Notes: a model not told the origin generated them from the letters alone. A DNA stretch of 56,117 nucleotides from Nitrososphaerota archaeon (GCA_028867675.1 JAGWGA010000008.1:1-56117); one strand, 5' to 3'. Positions 1-8,449 are shown, counted from the first letter of the stretch. Translations and numbers: made by a program.

Positions 1-497
1 ATAAGCTTGAATTAAAATCATTAAAGTTATCGAAAACAAAAATAAAAGTAAATAGTCTCATGGATGACTGTATGGATCTTTTAAAACCGCTTATTGTTGA
101 AAAACAAATTGAATTAAAACTTGAAGTGGGATTACATGAATTCATAAATGCTGATAGGGGAAGAATAGAACAAGTCATTGTAAATTTAATAAAAAATTCT
201 ATAGACTTTGTTCCTCAAGATGATGGCAAGATTACTATAAGAGTTGAAAAATATGGATCCTCGTTATTATTCACTGTTGAGGATAATGGTCCGGGCATAA
301 AATCTGAGGATCTAGAAAAAATATTTGATAAGTTTTTCAAGAGTGGCATAAAGTCTGATAGGAAATATGGGGGATCCGGATTAGGATTGGCTATCTGCAA
401 GAGTATTGTTGAAGAACATGGAGGTAAAATCTGGGTTGATTCAAAACATCATCCTGGATGTTTGTTCAAATTCACTATCCCCATAATGCAGTCTTAG
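1..497 (+). CDS. Sensor histidine kinase, C-terminal part (5' end outside window)
   Basis: This is the ATP-binding end of a two-component sensor kinase, which would phosphorylate a histidine and pass the phosphate to a response regulator. The frame is open from base 3 to the window edge, so the ATG at 60 is internal and the sensor and His-box regions lie upstream. Visible HATPase_c motifs are the N box (NLIKNS), the G1 box (DNGPGI), the F box region (EKIFDKFFK) and the G2 box (GGSGLGLAI), in the usual order and spacing, ending with the typical GGKIWVDS segment. No response regulator gene follows; the next genes are on the other strand. The family is certain; the signal sensed cannot be told from this fragment. 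Confidence 0.93.
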   Translation, partial: KLELKSLKLSKTKIKVNSLMDDCMDLLKPLIVEKQIELKLEVGLHEFINADRGRIEQVIVNLIKNSIDFVPQDDGKITIRVEKYGSSLLFTVEDNGPGIKSEDLEKIFDKFFKSGIKSDRKYGGSGLGLAICKSIVEEHGGKIWVDSKHHPGCLFKFTIPIMQS

Positions 498-525
498 ATT
501 AACTAGTTTTCTCTTTGTAATCTTC

Positions 526-825
526 TTAGCTAGATTTTGAAATAGCGTTTCTTATCTCATTTGATTTTTCAAAGATTGTTTTTCCAATCTCATCTACCTC
601 AATATTGTTTGGCTTTTTTCCTGAATGAACAACAAAATAATAAGTTTCAAACTTGCCAACTATGGAACCATGTGTGTAGCCATAGACATACTCTGATTCG
701 TTTTTTATTTGAAATGCCTCTTGGAATTGAGGCAAACGTAAATTTCTGACCAGTCCTGGAATCTTCGATATCTCTTCTTCTATCATGGAATCTAAAATTT
801 TTTTATCTTTTTTATCTAATGTCAT
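526..825 (-). CDS. Small hypothetical protein, paralogue of its neighbour
   Basis: A 99-residue soluble protein that I do not recognise. The N-terminal half is charged and helical, followed by a glycine and aromatic core (YVYGYTHGSIVGKF) and then HSGKKPNNIEVDEIGK. The gene directly upstream on the same strand, ending at 859, has the same arrangement: YGYLVGQMEGY, then GKHGKIPDAEESKEIRK. The two are therefore diverged tandem duplicates of one small family. There is no signal peptide, membrane segment or zinc motif. The 33-base gap suggests one operon. No function is proposed. Confidence 0.7.
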   Translation of the reverse strand: MTLDKKDKKILDSMIEEEISKIPGLVRNLRLPQFQEAFQIKNESEYVYGYTHGSIVGKFETYYFVVHSGKKPNNIEVDEIGKTIFEKSNEIRNAISKSS

Positions 826-858
826 ACGTGTTACGTAATCTGGTTCAATAAAAACATG

Positions 859-1182
859 CTATGTTGTAAAAATGCAATCATCTTTGCCTTTTTTCTCATG
901 TTTCGACATTACCTGTCTGATTTCTTTTGCACGTATCTCTACCATTTTTCTTATTTCTTTGCTTTCCTCTGCATCAGGAATCTTACCATGTTTTCCCACA
1001 ATGAGTCCTGCAATGTATCCCTCCATTTGACCTACTAGATAACCATATATGAAATCAGAACCACTTTTAAATTTCCATACTTTCTGTGCTCTGGATTCCT
1101 CTTTTTTTAAAAGGGTAACATTAGGGCACCAATTCTTTATTGCGTCATCCATCTCTTTTCTAATCTGTTGATTCAATACCAT
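859..1182 (-). CDS. Small hypothetical protein, paralogue of its neighbour
   Basis: A 107-residue protein of the same unrecognised family as the following gene on this strand. The shared part is a YGYxxGxxxG core near residues 46-57, a GKxGKIP turn and a C-terminal helix containing ExxEIRK. It has a longer lysine-rich tail and two cysteines (residues 19 and 104) that its paralogue lacks. It is probably the first gene of a two-gene unit reading leftwards, as its start is followed upstream by an AT-rich stretch. Both copies keep the frame and the core, which argues for real genes. Confidence 0.7.
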   Translation of the reverse strand: MVLNQQIRKEMDDAIKNWCPNVTLLKKEESRAQKVWKFKSGSDFIYGYLVGQMEGYIAGLIVGKHGKIPDAEESKEIRKMVEIRAKEIRQVMSKHEKKGKDDCIFTT

Positions 1183-1245
1183 GAAATCTATTTTTTGTTT
1201 GCGCTCTAAAAGGTTATTGAATTATGAAATAGAGTTATAATGTTT

Positions 1246-1806
1246 TCAAATATTGTTAAAAATAATTGGTCTCAACCCATATTCTGAAATCATGTCGTTG
1301 ATTCCGTTAATTAAACTAATAATGCCTGGTACTTGCGATTTATTTTTACTTAAATCTGATTTTATTACATTTAGATAGAATAATTTCTTTTTTACTTCTT
1401 TTGTTTTCTTTGTCTTTGAAATCGAGGCATTCTTCAAATCCCTCATGCTTGCAGAAATCTCGCATAATTTGATTAGTTTTGCATCAAATGGAGATTCCTT
1501 TAACTGTTTTATGTATTGCTCTTCTTGTTTTGCTCTTGGTAGGCTCTTGTCTTTTGATATTGACAAGACCAAAACTGCAACCTTGGAGCCAAATCTCTGA
1601 TCTATTTCATCAAAACTTGTTTTTGTATCATCGATAATATCATGTAGCCATGCAGATGATAATACTTCCTCATCTGTTATTCCAAGGTTTTTGAGTCTAG
1701 CTACGACTCCTCCTAGATGCTCATAATGAGGAGTAATACCGTTTTTTCTTATCATGCCTGAATATCTTTCTTTAGCAAAATTCTCAGCAAATTGTAGTTT
1801 TGACAA
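1246..1806 (-). CDS. HD-domain protein, ppGpp-hydrolase (MESH1/SpoT)-like
   Basis: A 186-residue protein starting at a TTG codon. It resembles the small HD hydrolases related to the ppGpp hydrolase half of SpoT and to MESH1. His30 sits in the HYEH segment and the HD pair is His55-Asp56 in AWLHDIIDD, followed by the conserved FDEIDQRFG segment. In that family the last metal ligand is Asp in a LADKL-type motif; here the matching segment reads KLCEISAS, so the ligand would be Glu116. This could alter or abolish activity. Family members remove phosphate groups from nucleotides; the substrate here is unknown. It is monocistronic by appearance. Confidence 0.8.
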   Translation of the reverse strand: MSKLQFAENFAKERYSGMIRKNGITPHYEHLGGVVARLKNLGITDEEVLSSAWLHDIIDDTKTSFDEIDQRFGSKVAVLVLSISKDKSLPRAKQEEQYIKQLKESPFDAKLIKLCEISASMRDLKNASISKTKKTKEVKKKLFYLNVIKSDLSKNKSQVPGIISLINGINDMISEYGLRPIIFNNI

Positions 1807-1895
1807 TTATTACAAACTCTTCTGAAAAGGACTTAATCTTTCTGATTTCACAATATTGGATAAGATCAAAAAAATTTTTTTAAGCGTTTTTCAGC

Positions 1896-2039
1896 CTAAA
1901 ATCTGCGTGCTGGACGATGTTTTGGTAAACATTCTTTGCAATATACTGGTCTTCCTTCTGCTGGTTTGAAGGGAACCTGTGTTTCTTTTTTACAATCTGC
2001 GCATGTGGCAGGAAACATTTGTCTGTCGTCTGTTGACAT
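1896..2039 (-). CDS. CxxC-x17-CxxC zinc-binding small protein
   Basis: A 47-residue protein. Four cysteines form two pairs, Cys13/Cys16 and Cys34/Cys37, separated by exactly 17 residues, with the segment VPFKPAEGRPVYCKEC between and across them. This matches the known CxxC-x17-CxxC domain, a probable zinc ribbon found as short proteins in archaea and some bacteria. A basic tail (KHRPARRF) could contact nucleic acid. The start ATG at 2039 gives a complete domain. The function of the family is not established. The strand and position suggest its own transcript. Confidence 0.85.
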   Translation of the reverse strand: MSTDDRQMFPATCADCKKETQVPFKPAEGRPVYCKECLPKHRPARRF

Positions 2040-2186
2040 AGTTTTGCTTGTTAAATGCTACATAATAACTGTTCACTCAGGATTTTTAGACCTTTATCGC
2101 ACGTTTGTCTATATTTCTTCTATTTAGGTACAAGGTAGCAGTCGTGATCCTACTGATTTTTCTTCATGTATGTCTCGATTTAAAAA

Positions 2187-2912
2187 TTATTTATTTGAAA
2201 TTCTAATATCTTTTATTTTAGAAATAATAATGATTGAAAACATTGCCGTTATCAATACGATGAGGGAGGTAGGAAATTCTGGAATTGGATTAGTTTGGTT
2301 TACTAGAAATGTGCTTACTGAATCTTCAAACAATTGCGAATTTTTATCAATATTACTTGGATTTGATGTAAGATCAAATGTGTACTGATCTCCACTATCT
2401 AGAAAATATATTATATTCTCACTCAGTGTTGTAGAATTGTCTGAAGTATATCGTGTAGCTGAACTGATTGCAACTCGTAGACCGTCATTGTATCTATCCA
2501 CAACTCCATTGTATACAATGGTTTGAGAATCTGAACTTTGATCTGTTGCTTGCATCTCTTGGGCGATTGTGGCAAGAACGTCCTTGTCAAGATGATGGTT
2601 TAATGCATCTAATACATTCTGATCTATATGTCTATGATATATCCCAAATGTAGCAAGCTGACTTTTATCATTATTTGAAAATACTGCCAAAGCATTATTT
2701 GATATGTTGGATGGTAAGTTGTTCAAAACCGACCAATTAAGAGGAGGCTGAATTGAAAAAGTATGATTGGCATCTACGTATGCGTTTGAACTTGCATATT
2801 TCAGAGCACCAGAAAATATTGAAGTATCATTATAATTTGTAGCATATACCGAGTTGGTGGAAATCAAGATTAGACTGACTACTACCATGCTTATTGGAAA
2901 AATTTTATCCAT
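2187..2912 (-). CDS. Exported protein with PEF-type C-terminal sorting signal
   Basis: A 241-residue secreted protein. Residues 1-24 form a signal peptide (hydrophobic core, cleavage near VYATNYN). The middle, about residues 45-205, has the look of a PsbP-like fold as found in many thaumarchaeal exported proteins (it begins FSIQPPLNWSV), but I cannot confirm this. The C-terminus reads IPEFPTSL, then a hydrophobic segment and a basic tail (KIKDIRISNK). That is the tripartite PEF(G/P)-CTERM signal handled by an archaeosortase. The mature protein is expected on the cell surface. Several potential N-glycosylation sites (NxS/T) are present. Confidence 0.82.
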   Translation of the reverse strand: MDKIFPISMVVVSLILISTNSVYATNYNDTSIFSGALKYASSNAYVDANHTFSIQPPLNWSVLNNLPSNISNNALAVFSNNDKSQLATFGIYHRHIDQNVLDALNHHLDKDVLATIAQEMQATDQSSDSQTIVYNGVVDRYNDGLRVAISSATRYTSDNSTTLSENIIYFLDSGDQYTFDLTSNPSNIDKNSQLFEDSVSTFLVNQTNPIPEFPTSLIVLITAMFSIIIISKIKDIRISNK

Positions 2913-2967
2913 GATTGGACTTAATTGTACGGTTATTTATTGTTCCAGATTTTATTTAGGGTTATTT

Positions 2968-3345
2968 TTATGAGAAGTGCTTTACAATAGGCAAACAACT
3001 GTCAATTATCCTTAGTACCTCAGAGCGAATTACTTTTTTATCAATTGATACCCAAACTGTATTTTTTGCTAATGCAAAAGATATGGTCTGAACTTTCTCT
3101 CTTTCTTCCCACATGAATTGTACATCGCCAAGCTGTTTGTTAAATTGTGATGCCATACGTGTCTTGATTGCAAGATGAGAAAACTGATCTGAAGTATGTT
3201 TTATGTTCAATAATGGCTCATGTCCTGGTCTTCTAGCATATGCTACAACCTTGCCTTTACTATCTATCACTCCTGCAAATCTGACATATGGGCTGATAGC
3301 CAGAATCTCTTTTACTATCTCCTGAGCATCTTTCTTGTTCAACAA
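2968..3345 (-). CDS. Small roadblock-like protein of a thaumarchaeal family
   Basis: A 125-residue soluble protein. The pattern of an N-terminal helix, then RFAGVIDSKGKVVAYARRPG, a long helix, a second strand pair (KVQTISFALAKNTVWVSID) and a final helix resembles the roadblock/LC7-like fold. It has a clear relative in this window at 55163-55525, which shares the RFxGxIxxxKxxxxARRP core and the later strand pattern. I recall such proteins being listed as DUF6659 in this phylum, but cannot check it. The function is unknown; roadblock proteins often work with small GTPases or as scaffolds. Confidence 0.75.
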   Translation of the reverse strand: MLNKKDAQEIVKEILAISPYVRFAGVIDSKGKVVAYARRPGHEPLLNIKHTSDQFSHLAIKTRMASQFNKQLGDVQFMWEEREKVQTISFALAKNTVWVSIDKKVIRSEVLRIIDSCLPIVKHFS

Positions 3346-3496
3346 ACAACTTCTAATTTTTTGCTATTTAACCATTGATGTAACTGAACCTTTTATGATG
3401 TCTGTTGCTAGTTTCCCAATTTTTTCTAATTTCATATTGCACTGAATAAGTAAAATTTGAATAATTCTGTCATTTAATCAGATAGTGGTTTAATAT

Positions 3497-4111
3497 CTAA
3501 CGCAAAAAATCTCTTCTCATGCTTTTTATTGCTTCTTGTTTTAATTGCGTTGCAAAAAAATTGTTTGGTTCATAATCTAATACTGTATCAAAATATGCAA
3601 TAGCTTCATCATATTTTCCAAGATGGGATAATGCAAGACCCTTGTTTACTAGTATGTTTGATTCTTTTGGTTGTGTTTCAAGAACTTTGTCAAAACAATC
3701 TATAGCTTCACGATATCTTCCTATGCTATCAAGTGCATAGCCTCTCAATGATAGTGCTCCAAGATCATTTGGTACAAGTAATAGCGCATTATCAAAACAT
3801 GCTAGCGCATCTTCTTGCCTGTTTATATTTGGGCTTGAAAGGCATAATCCTTTGTTAATGAATGCTCCAAAATTATTAGGATCAATCTTTAGTGACTTGT
3901 TGTAATACTCTATCGCGTCATCAAATCTTGGAAGCATCTGAAACGATATTGCCTTATCATATAACAACTCGGCATTGTTTGGCTCAAATTCTAAGGCTTT
4001 GTCTAAATACTCTATCGCCTTATTCTGTTTCCCAATTTTTTGTAATTCTAACGCTTTTTTATGTAGCGCCTTGGAATTGTTTTTGGTATGGGGAACCGAT
4101 GAGTTACTCAA
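3497..4111 (-). CDS. Tetratricopeptide repeat protein
   Basis: A 204-residue protein made almost wholly of TPR units, each about 34 residues. The repeats start near residues 15, 49, 83 (slightly longer, containing NINRQED), 120 and 154, each ending with the proline-asparagine turn typical of the family (FEPNNAELL, IDPNNFGAF, LVPNDLGAL, TQPKESNIL, YEPNNFFAT). TPR arrays form curved helical scaffolds that bind other proteins. There is no signal peptide, so it should be cytoplasmic. No partner gene can be named from the neighbours. Confidence 0.92.
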   Translation of the reverse strand: MSNSSVPHTKNNSKALHKKALELQKIGKQNKAIEYLDKALEFEPNNAELLYDKAISFQMLPRFDDAIEYYNKSLKIDPNNFGAFINKGLCLSSPNINRQEDALACFDNALLLVPNDLGALSLRGYALDSIGRYREAIDCFDKVLETQPKESNILVNKGLALSHLGKYDEAIAYFDTVLDYEPNNFFATQLKQEAIKSMRRDFLR

Positions 4112-4232
4112 TATTGTAACTAGACAATTCTACCTGATAAAGATTCAAAAAATATAATTCGCTTGTAATACTATTCCTTAATTGCTAAGACTGATAATAT
4201 CCCTGACGATTATATTTGTCTAAATTAAAAAA

Positions 4233-4520
4233 GTGATTGCCTTGAATTCTAATCGTAAAAAAACAATTAACTTCTTTGCAATTGGGATAATATTGTTAGT
4301 AGCAGTACCTGAAATTGTAGGCCACTCTCTCTTTGAAAAATCTCATCCTGCAAACTCGTCCGTTGTTGCCGCAATGACACTTGCAAATAAAATTGGAACC
4401 AGTAAGAATCTTAGTCCTTCTTGCCAACTTACGATTCAAAATGATCCCTCTGGAGCTAAAATTGCAAGAGTGGCTGGTCTCTATGGGCAATATGGGAATT
4501 TTACATGTGTTAGCCCATGA
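4233..4520 (+). CDS. Small exported protein with CopC-like mature N-terminus
   Basis: A 95-residue protein starting at GTG (a TTG at 4242 is possible). The N-terminal 30 residues are a signal peptide. If cleaved before His31, the mature protein would begin HSLFEKSHPANSSVV, which resembles the start of CopC copper proteins (H-A-x-L-x-x-S-x-P-x-x-G/S-x-V). The rest does not follow CopC and contains two cysteines (SCQL, FTCVS) that could form a disulfide. It is much shorter than CopC, about 65 mature residues. It is convergent with the membrane protein that follows. A copper role is only a suggestion. Confidence 0.6.
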   Translation: MIALNSNRKKTINFFAIGIILLVAVPEIVGHSLFEKSHPANSSVVAAMTLANKIGTSKNLSPSCQLTIQNDPSGAKIARVAGLYGQYGNFTCVSP

Positions 4521-4575
4521 TTTAATCATAAAAAGTCAAAATTACAAATTGGTATAAAGTATCCGATACTGGAAA

Positions 4576-5058
4576 TTACTTGAGAATTTTACATTGAGAT
4601 GTTATGCTTTTGACTGATACATAACATGCATAACACAATATTGCAATTGATATCATTCTCAATGGTGTTTCATAATTTGTTAGAAATGAGGTGGCAGTTC
4701 CTCCTACAGTCCCAAAGGCTGAAACCGCTACAAAACCAAATGAACCACAACCACATGCTCCTGCACTAGCGCCAATTAATGAACCGAAAAATCCTGTTCC
4801 TGATTTTTTTATTGTATTGCCTAACATGCGTATACGATATGTGCTTAAACTTGTCACAATCCCGGATAGGGCTGCAATTATGACAATTAATGTAAAGTCT
4901 AAAATTGCACTTGTTGGAACATGAAAAACAAAAATGGGTGATAAGAAAATAAACTCAGAAACTATGGACAGGGAAATTAACAATCCTACAAATATCATAA
5001 TGGATAAGACTAGATATTTTTTATATGAAAAAACCGTCTTGAATACTTCTTTGTACAA
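4576..5058 (-). CDS. Multi-pass membrane protein with a GACGCG motif
   Basis: A 160-residue integral membrane protein with about four hydrophobic segments (near residues 15-35, 42-68, 88-116 and 128-148). The third carries an unusual glycine- and cysteine-rich stretch (ASAGACGCGSFGFVAVS) followed by FGTVGG. Such a Cys pair in a membrane could bind a metal or be redox active. I do not recognise the family. The start ATG at 5058 is preceded by an AT-rich TATA-like region. It stands alone between two exported-protein genes. Confidence 0.72.
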   Translation of the reverse strand: MYKEVFKTVFSYKKYLVLSIMIFVGLLISLSIVSEFIFLSPIFVFHVPTSAILDFTLIVIIAALSGIVTSLSTYRIRMLGNTIKKSGTGFFGSLIGASAGACGCGSFGFVAVSAFGTVGGTATSFLTNYETPLRMISIAILCYACYVSVKSITSQCKILK

Positions 5059-5131
5059 TGTATAATCAAATACTCTAACAATTATTTAATTATACTTCTA
5101 AATTTATGCATGGTACGTAAAATTTGAGATG

Positions 5132-6379
5132 TTATCTTGGTAGCACTTGAATTGGTAGTGATAACGGAGGTGATAATGCATTTGGATTAGTTATGCTCTG
5201 CCAAACAAAGATTTGTGCTGTGTATGTTCCAGCAGTGGTTGGTAGCCATGATTGGCCAAGGTTTAGAGTCTGTTTTGGAACTATGGAACCTGTTATCCAA
5301 GACAATGACAGGGTTATCCCGTTGCTATCTTGTATTTGTACTAGATATGCAAAAGGCTGTTCTTTATTTTCTTGATTTGTTACATCTGAAACAATCTGTA
5401 TTTGTTGGTCTACATTGATTCTATCTAATGAATTTCCAGCAGAATCTAAAACTCTTGGATTGCTTGCAGGGGTCTGCTCTAATGGGGGAATGATTGTACC
5501 GGCAGTTGTTGTTGCAATTAAGCGAACTTGATCAGATGGGGAATGTGGCAGTGGAAGCGTAGTGTCAGTATATTCTGCTGTAACTGTATCTCCTGGTGAA
5601 ACATGTAGCCTACCTCCAGCTGAACTCAAATCTGAAGTAAAATATAATGTTCCTTGAAAGATGCCCGTACCTGGACCTGTTTCAGTCATTGTAAGTTTAA
5701 TTCCGCCTGAATCAGAATCTGACCAAACATTTGTATCAAATTTGTTAATTGCATCTGGATTGAGACTCATATCTGGATCTGTTATCTGTACTACTGCTGG
5801 GCCATTTACGGGATAACTTGGTTGCAACCATTGCACATTTCCAACATTCCACCGAATTAAGCCAGATCCGGTGACAACTCGGTCCCGGGTATATTCAAAG
5901 GATACTGTAATTCCGTCATTTCTACTAGCTGGAAGAAATCCGTTTGTAGGACCACATGTTGGATTACATGTGGATATAATTCCTGTGGGATTTGTTCCTT
6001 GACCATCAACTCCAGTTGGACCCTTCAGTGATGGATCGCCAGTAAGTGTTACGTATCCACTAAAAATTCCCGTGTTTGGACCTGTCTCAACTAAACGATA
6101 TGGGATACTATTACCGCTTGTAGATACTGTAATTTTGTCATCTGTCGTAACTCCTATCTCATCAATGATGTTAGGATCTGAGTTAAAATCTGGCGCATAG
6201 ATTGTAATGTATACACGGTCTGTCCAACTAAACACTTTTTTATTTAGGTGAATCGGTGACGATGCATCACTTTCTGCGATGGTTATTCCCTGACTAGTTT
6301 GAGCAGACGCTGAATAAAATGAACTTTGAGGAATTATCATGAAAATAGCAATTATTGTAATTATGAGAATTTTTTTCAA
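5132..6379 (-). CDS. Exported S-layer-like protein with two repeat domains
   Basis: A 415-residue secreted protein with a clear signal peptide (residues 1-26, cleavage after SASA). Two related domains follow, at about 30-135 and 180-290. Each has a D-P or D-P-D turn, an acidic loop and the signature ETGPNTGIFSG / ETGPGTGIFQG. These ETGxxTGxF repeats occur in the large S-layer proteins of ammonia-oxidising archaea. The last 100 residues form a third beta-rich, Ig-like domain ending without a membrane anchor. It is probably a secreted or S-layer-associated cell-envelope protein. There is no PEFG signal. Confidence 0.83.
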   Translation of the reverse strand: MKKILIITIIAIFMIIPQSSFYSASAQTSQGITIAESDASSPIHLNKKVFSWTDRVYITIYAPDFNSDPNIIDEIGVTTDDKITVSTSGNSIPYRLVETGPNTGIFSGYVTLTGDPSLKGPTGVDGQGTNPTGIISTCNPTCGPTNGFLPASRNDGITVSFEYTRDRVVTGSGLIRWNVGNVQWLQPSYPVNGPAVVQITDPDMSLNPDAINKFDTNVWSDSDSGGIKLTMTETGPGTGIFQGTLYFTSDLSSAGGRLHVSPGDTVTAEYTDTTLPLPHSPSDQVRLIATTTAGTIIPPLEQTPASNPRVLDSAGNSLDRINVDQQIQIVSDVTNQENKEQPFAYLVQIQDSNGITLSLSWITGSIVPKQTLNLGQSWLPTTAGTYTAQIFVWQSITNPNALSPPLSLPIQVLPR

Positions 6380-6496
6380 ATTCTACTCTCTAGTACTGTA
6401 AATGGGCCGTCATAAACATTGAGATGCATGTTATCTATGAATTAATTTACTACTTGACATAGTTTGTATGATTTTACATGTGTTTACTGAAATTCA

Positions 6497-6509
6497 TTGG
6501 TAATACCAA
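6497..6509. promoter_or_regulatory. 13-bp perfect palindrome upstream of RAM gene
   Basis: TTGGTAATACCAA is a perfect inverted repeat around a central A, in the promoter region between the divergent S-layer-like gene and the RAM-domain gene. Its half-site TTGGTAAT also occurs in the palindrome overlapping the AbrB-phasin start codon at 21148. It could be an operator; no protein is assigned. Confidence 0.4.
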
Positions 6510-6564
6510 GTGACCCGTAAAAACTATAGACAATTCTTAGATATGAAAATTTTAGTGTACTAAC

Positions 6565-6858
6565 ATGCATGAGGAATTTGATACTGGATCTTCTCACGAA
6601 ATGGCCACTGCTCATATTGTGATAAAATGCAAGCCTGATTCTCTAAAAGATGTCTTGGAACATCTCAAATCAATTGAGGGAGTTGTAGAGGTTTTGGAAA
6701 TTGTTGGTGAATATGATATATTGGCCAAAGTTGAAGCCGAATCTTCAGAATCTCTAAAACGGATCATAAAATGGAAGATATCTCATAACAATGAGAAAAT
6801 CTTGTCTGTTACTACCTTACTTTGTATGAGAAGACCATTGTGCATAACTGTGAAATGA
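6565..6858 (+). CDS. Stand-alone RAM domain protein (Lrp/AsnC effector domain)
   Basis: A 97-residue protein that contains the ligand-binding RAM domain of Lrp/AsnC regulators without their helix-turn-helix. The domain covers about residues 14-90: ATAHIVIKCKPDSLKDV, a helix, then EVLEIVGEYDILAKVEAES, with the conserved GxYD motif, and a last strand (SVTTLLCM). Such stand-alone proteins bind amino acids or other small effectors and may assemble with full-length Lrp proteins. A second copy of the type lies at 30455-30685. The 14 residues before the domain are acidic and unstructured. Confidence 0.88.
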   Translation: MHEEFDTGSSHEMATAHIVIKCKPDSLKDVLEHLKSIEGVVEVLEIVGEYDILAKVEAESSESLKRIIKWKISHNNEKILSVTTLLCMRRPLCITVK

Positions 6859-6952
6859 TATTGTATCAAAATTGAGTCTATAATCGTGAAAAACTATCTG
6901 TACGCTAGTTTACTGCAAGTTTCTTATTAGGTACTTTGAAAGTTTTCAACAC

Positions 6953-7522
6953 TTGATAAAATCGTCTCTTGCTCGAGGCCCAATCATTGCAGCAATTGGT
7001 CTTTTTGTAGTTATAATTGGGGCTAATTTCTTTGATATGTCTTATCAATCTGTGGAATCAATTCTTAAAACTAAATCTGTTATAATGTCTAATAAAGAAA
7101 TTATGCCAAGTCAATTTGTTAATTTTACAGTTCGTTCAGAACATCTCCAGGAACACAATGTCGTTGTAGTAAGTGCAATCCCTACATCCGGTCTAGTCAG
7201 ACTTGAGGGGATGGAACCAAACGGCATGATCTTTGAAAAAGAAAGTACTAATGGATTTTTGTATCATATAATACAGAGAAACAATCAAGGCGGAACATAT
7301 GCAATTAAAATTTCTGATATTGGTAGTAATCCTGTAAAAATTAATGTTGTAATGGGAGAGGACCCATTCTTGAGCAAAAATTGTGATATGTCATACGGGA
7401 TAAAATGTAATCTAGTCCAGGTGTCTATGAGTATGGTGGCAATTGGTATAGTTGCATTTATTGTTGGAATTTTGATTGGAATTTTTGATTTTAAAAAAGA
7501 AAGACAACTTCAGAATAAATAA
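6953..7522 (+). CDS. Membrane-anchored extracytoplasmic protein, two TM segments
   Basis: A 189-residue protein starting at TTG. A membrane segment lies at about residues 10-28 (PIIAAIGLFVVIIGANFF) and a second at 158-180, followed by a lysine-rich cytoplasmic tail. The 125 residues between are beta-rich and presumably face outside. This hairpin topology is common among unnamed thaumarchaeal envelope proteins. No catalytic or metal motif is evident, though two cysteines (in KNCDMSYGIKCN) could pair. It is convergent with the PEBP gene. Confidence 0.72.
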   Translation: MIKSSLARGPIIAAIGLFVVIIGANFFDMSYQSVESILKTKSVIMSNKEIMPSQFVNFTVRSEHLQEHNVVVVSAIPTSGLVRLEGMEPNGMIFEKESTNGFLYHIIQRNNQGGTYAIKISDIGSNPVKINVVMGEDPFLSKNCDMSYGIKCNLVQVSMSMVAIGIVAFIVGILIGIFDFKKERQLQNK

Positions 7523-7541
7523 ATTAATTTTTCACTCTGAT

Positions 7542-8027
7542 TTATGCTCTAGAATATTTTCCCATCAGTACTGATTCTGCAACAACATGTCCTTTGATTG
7601 CCTTTTCTAGATCCTTTACACTTGAACCTTGTTTTAGTTCCAGTTTTGTATCTAATGCATAAATTTTGAAAAAATATCTATGTGTTCCAGAAGGGGGACA
7701 CGGTCCTCCATATGATTGACTTCCAAAACTTGTACGTCCTTGTACAAAATCTATCTTTTCACCTTTTGCAAATTGAGTCTTATCTGATGGGATATTCCAA
7801 ACAAGCCAATGTGTGAAAGTTCCCATCGGCGCATCAGGATCATCCATTATAATTGCTATAGTTTTTGTTTCTTTTGGCACATCTGTTATGCTAAGAGGTG
7901 GCGAGATATCTTGTCCATCACAAGTAAACTCTGATGGAATCACACCTTCATTTTCAAAGGCAGAACTGGATACTTTCAATACTTGGATTGTGTTTGAATT
8001 GATTTTATCTATTGTGCTAAATCTCAA
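7542..8027 (-). CDS. PEBP / YbhB family protein
   Basis: A 161-residue member of the phosphatidylethanolamine-binding protein family (the YbhB/YbcL branch). Signature segments are FTCDGQDISPPL, IAIIMDDPDAPMGTFTHWLVWNI (the DPDAP and HW ligand-pocket residues) and GPCPPSGTHRYFFKIYALD. All of the pocket residues that bind an anionic ligand are present. The encoded start is TTG at 8027. There is no signal peptide. The biochemical role of the archaeal members is not known; family proteins bind phospholipid-like or nucleotide ligands. Confidence 0.93.
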   Translation of the reverse strand: MRFSTIDKINSNTIQVLKVSSSAFENEGVIPSEFTCDGQDISPPLSITDVPKETKTIAIIMDDPDAPMGTFTHWLVWNIPSDKTQFAKGEKIDFVQGRTSFGSQSYGGPCPPSGTHRYFFKIYALDTKLELKQGSSVKDLEKAIKGHVVAESVLMGKYSRA

Positions 8028-8098
8028 CTTTGGTTTGAACTGTCTCTAAATTTGATAATGAACAATAGTCTTATCAAGTAATAATACAATACTTGTCT

Positions 8099-8449
8099 AT
8101 GTCAAAAGAGACACCGCCTAAGGATTGGGACAAATTGTGGATAGAATATAACAAAGCACTCAAGGAATGGATGGAAGCCTTTGAATCTCTTCAAGGGGCA
8201 ACCAAGAATGTCCAATCAAAGTATAATGATGTAATGGCCAAGGCACTAAAAGAGTCCAGTGATAAAACAATGCATCAATTTACTGAGAACTGGCAAAAAT
8301 CTATGAGTGATGCAGGAATTAAAACATTCAAACAATTTGGAGATAATTGGCAGAAAATATTGAATCAATCTGGCATGGATCAGGTACAAACCTATGGCGA
8401 TATGATGAATAAATTTGCCGAAACATGGCAAAAGATGTGGAGCAAATAA
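8099..8449 (+). CDS. Phasin-like helical protein
   Basis: A 116-residue, wholly helical protein (an in-frame TTG two codons upstream is less likely than this ATG). It contains two imperfect repeats, QFTENWQKSMSDAG and QFGDNWQKILNQSG, followed by NKFAETWQKMW. The amphipathic, tryptophan-bearing helices and lack of any catalytic motif are typical of phasins, which coat PHA granules. The same style is seen in the N-terminal part of the AbrB fusion at 20729-21148 (FMRTFGDMMNRSN compared with QTYGDMMNKFAE here). It lies 10 kb from the PHA synthase genes, so it is a probable extra granule protein. Confidence 0.62.
   Translation: MSKETPPKDWDKLWIEYNKALKEWMEAFESLQGATKNVQSKYNDVMAKALKESSDKTMHQFTENWQKSMSDAGIKTFKQFGDNWQKILNQSGMDQVQTYGDMMNKFAETWQKMWSK

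Noticed and set aside
3364-3435. 23-codon minus-strand frame (MKLEKIGKLATDIIKG)
   Set aside because: It looks like an amphipathic peptide, but length, lack of a ribosome site and no context leave it unsupported.
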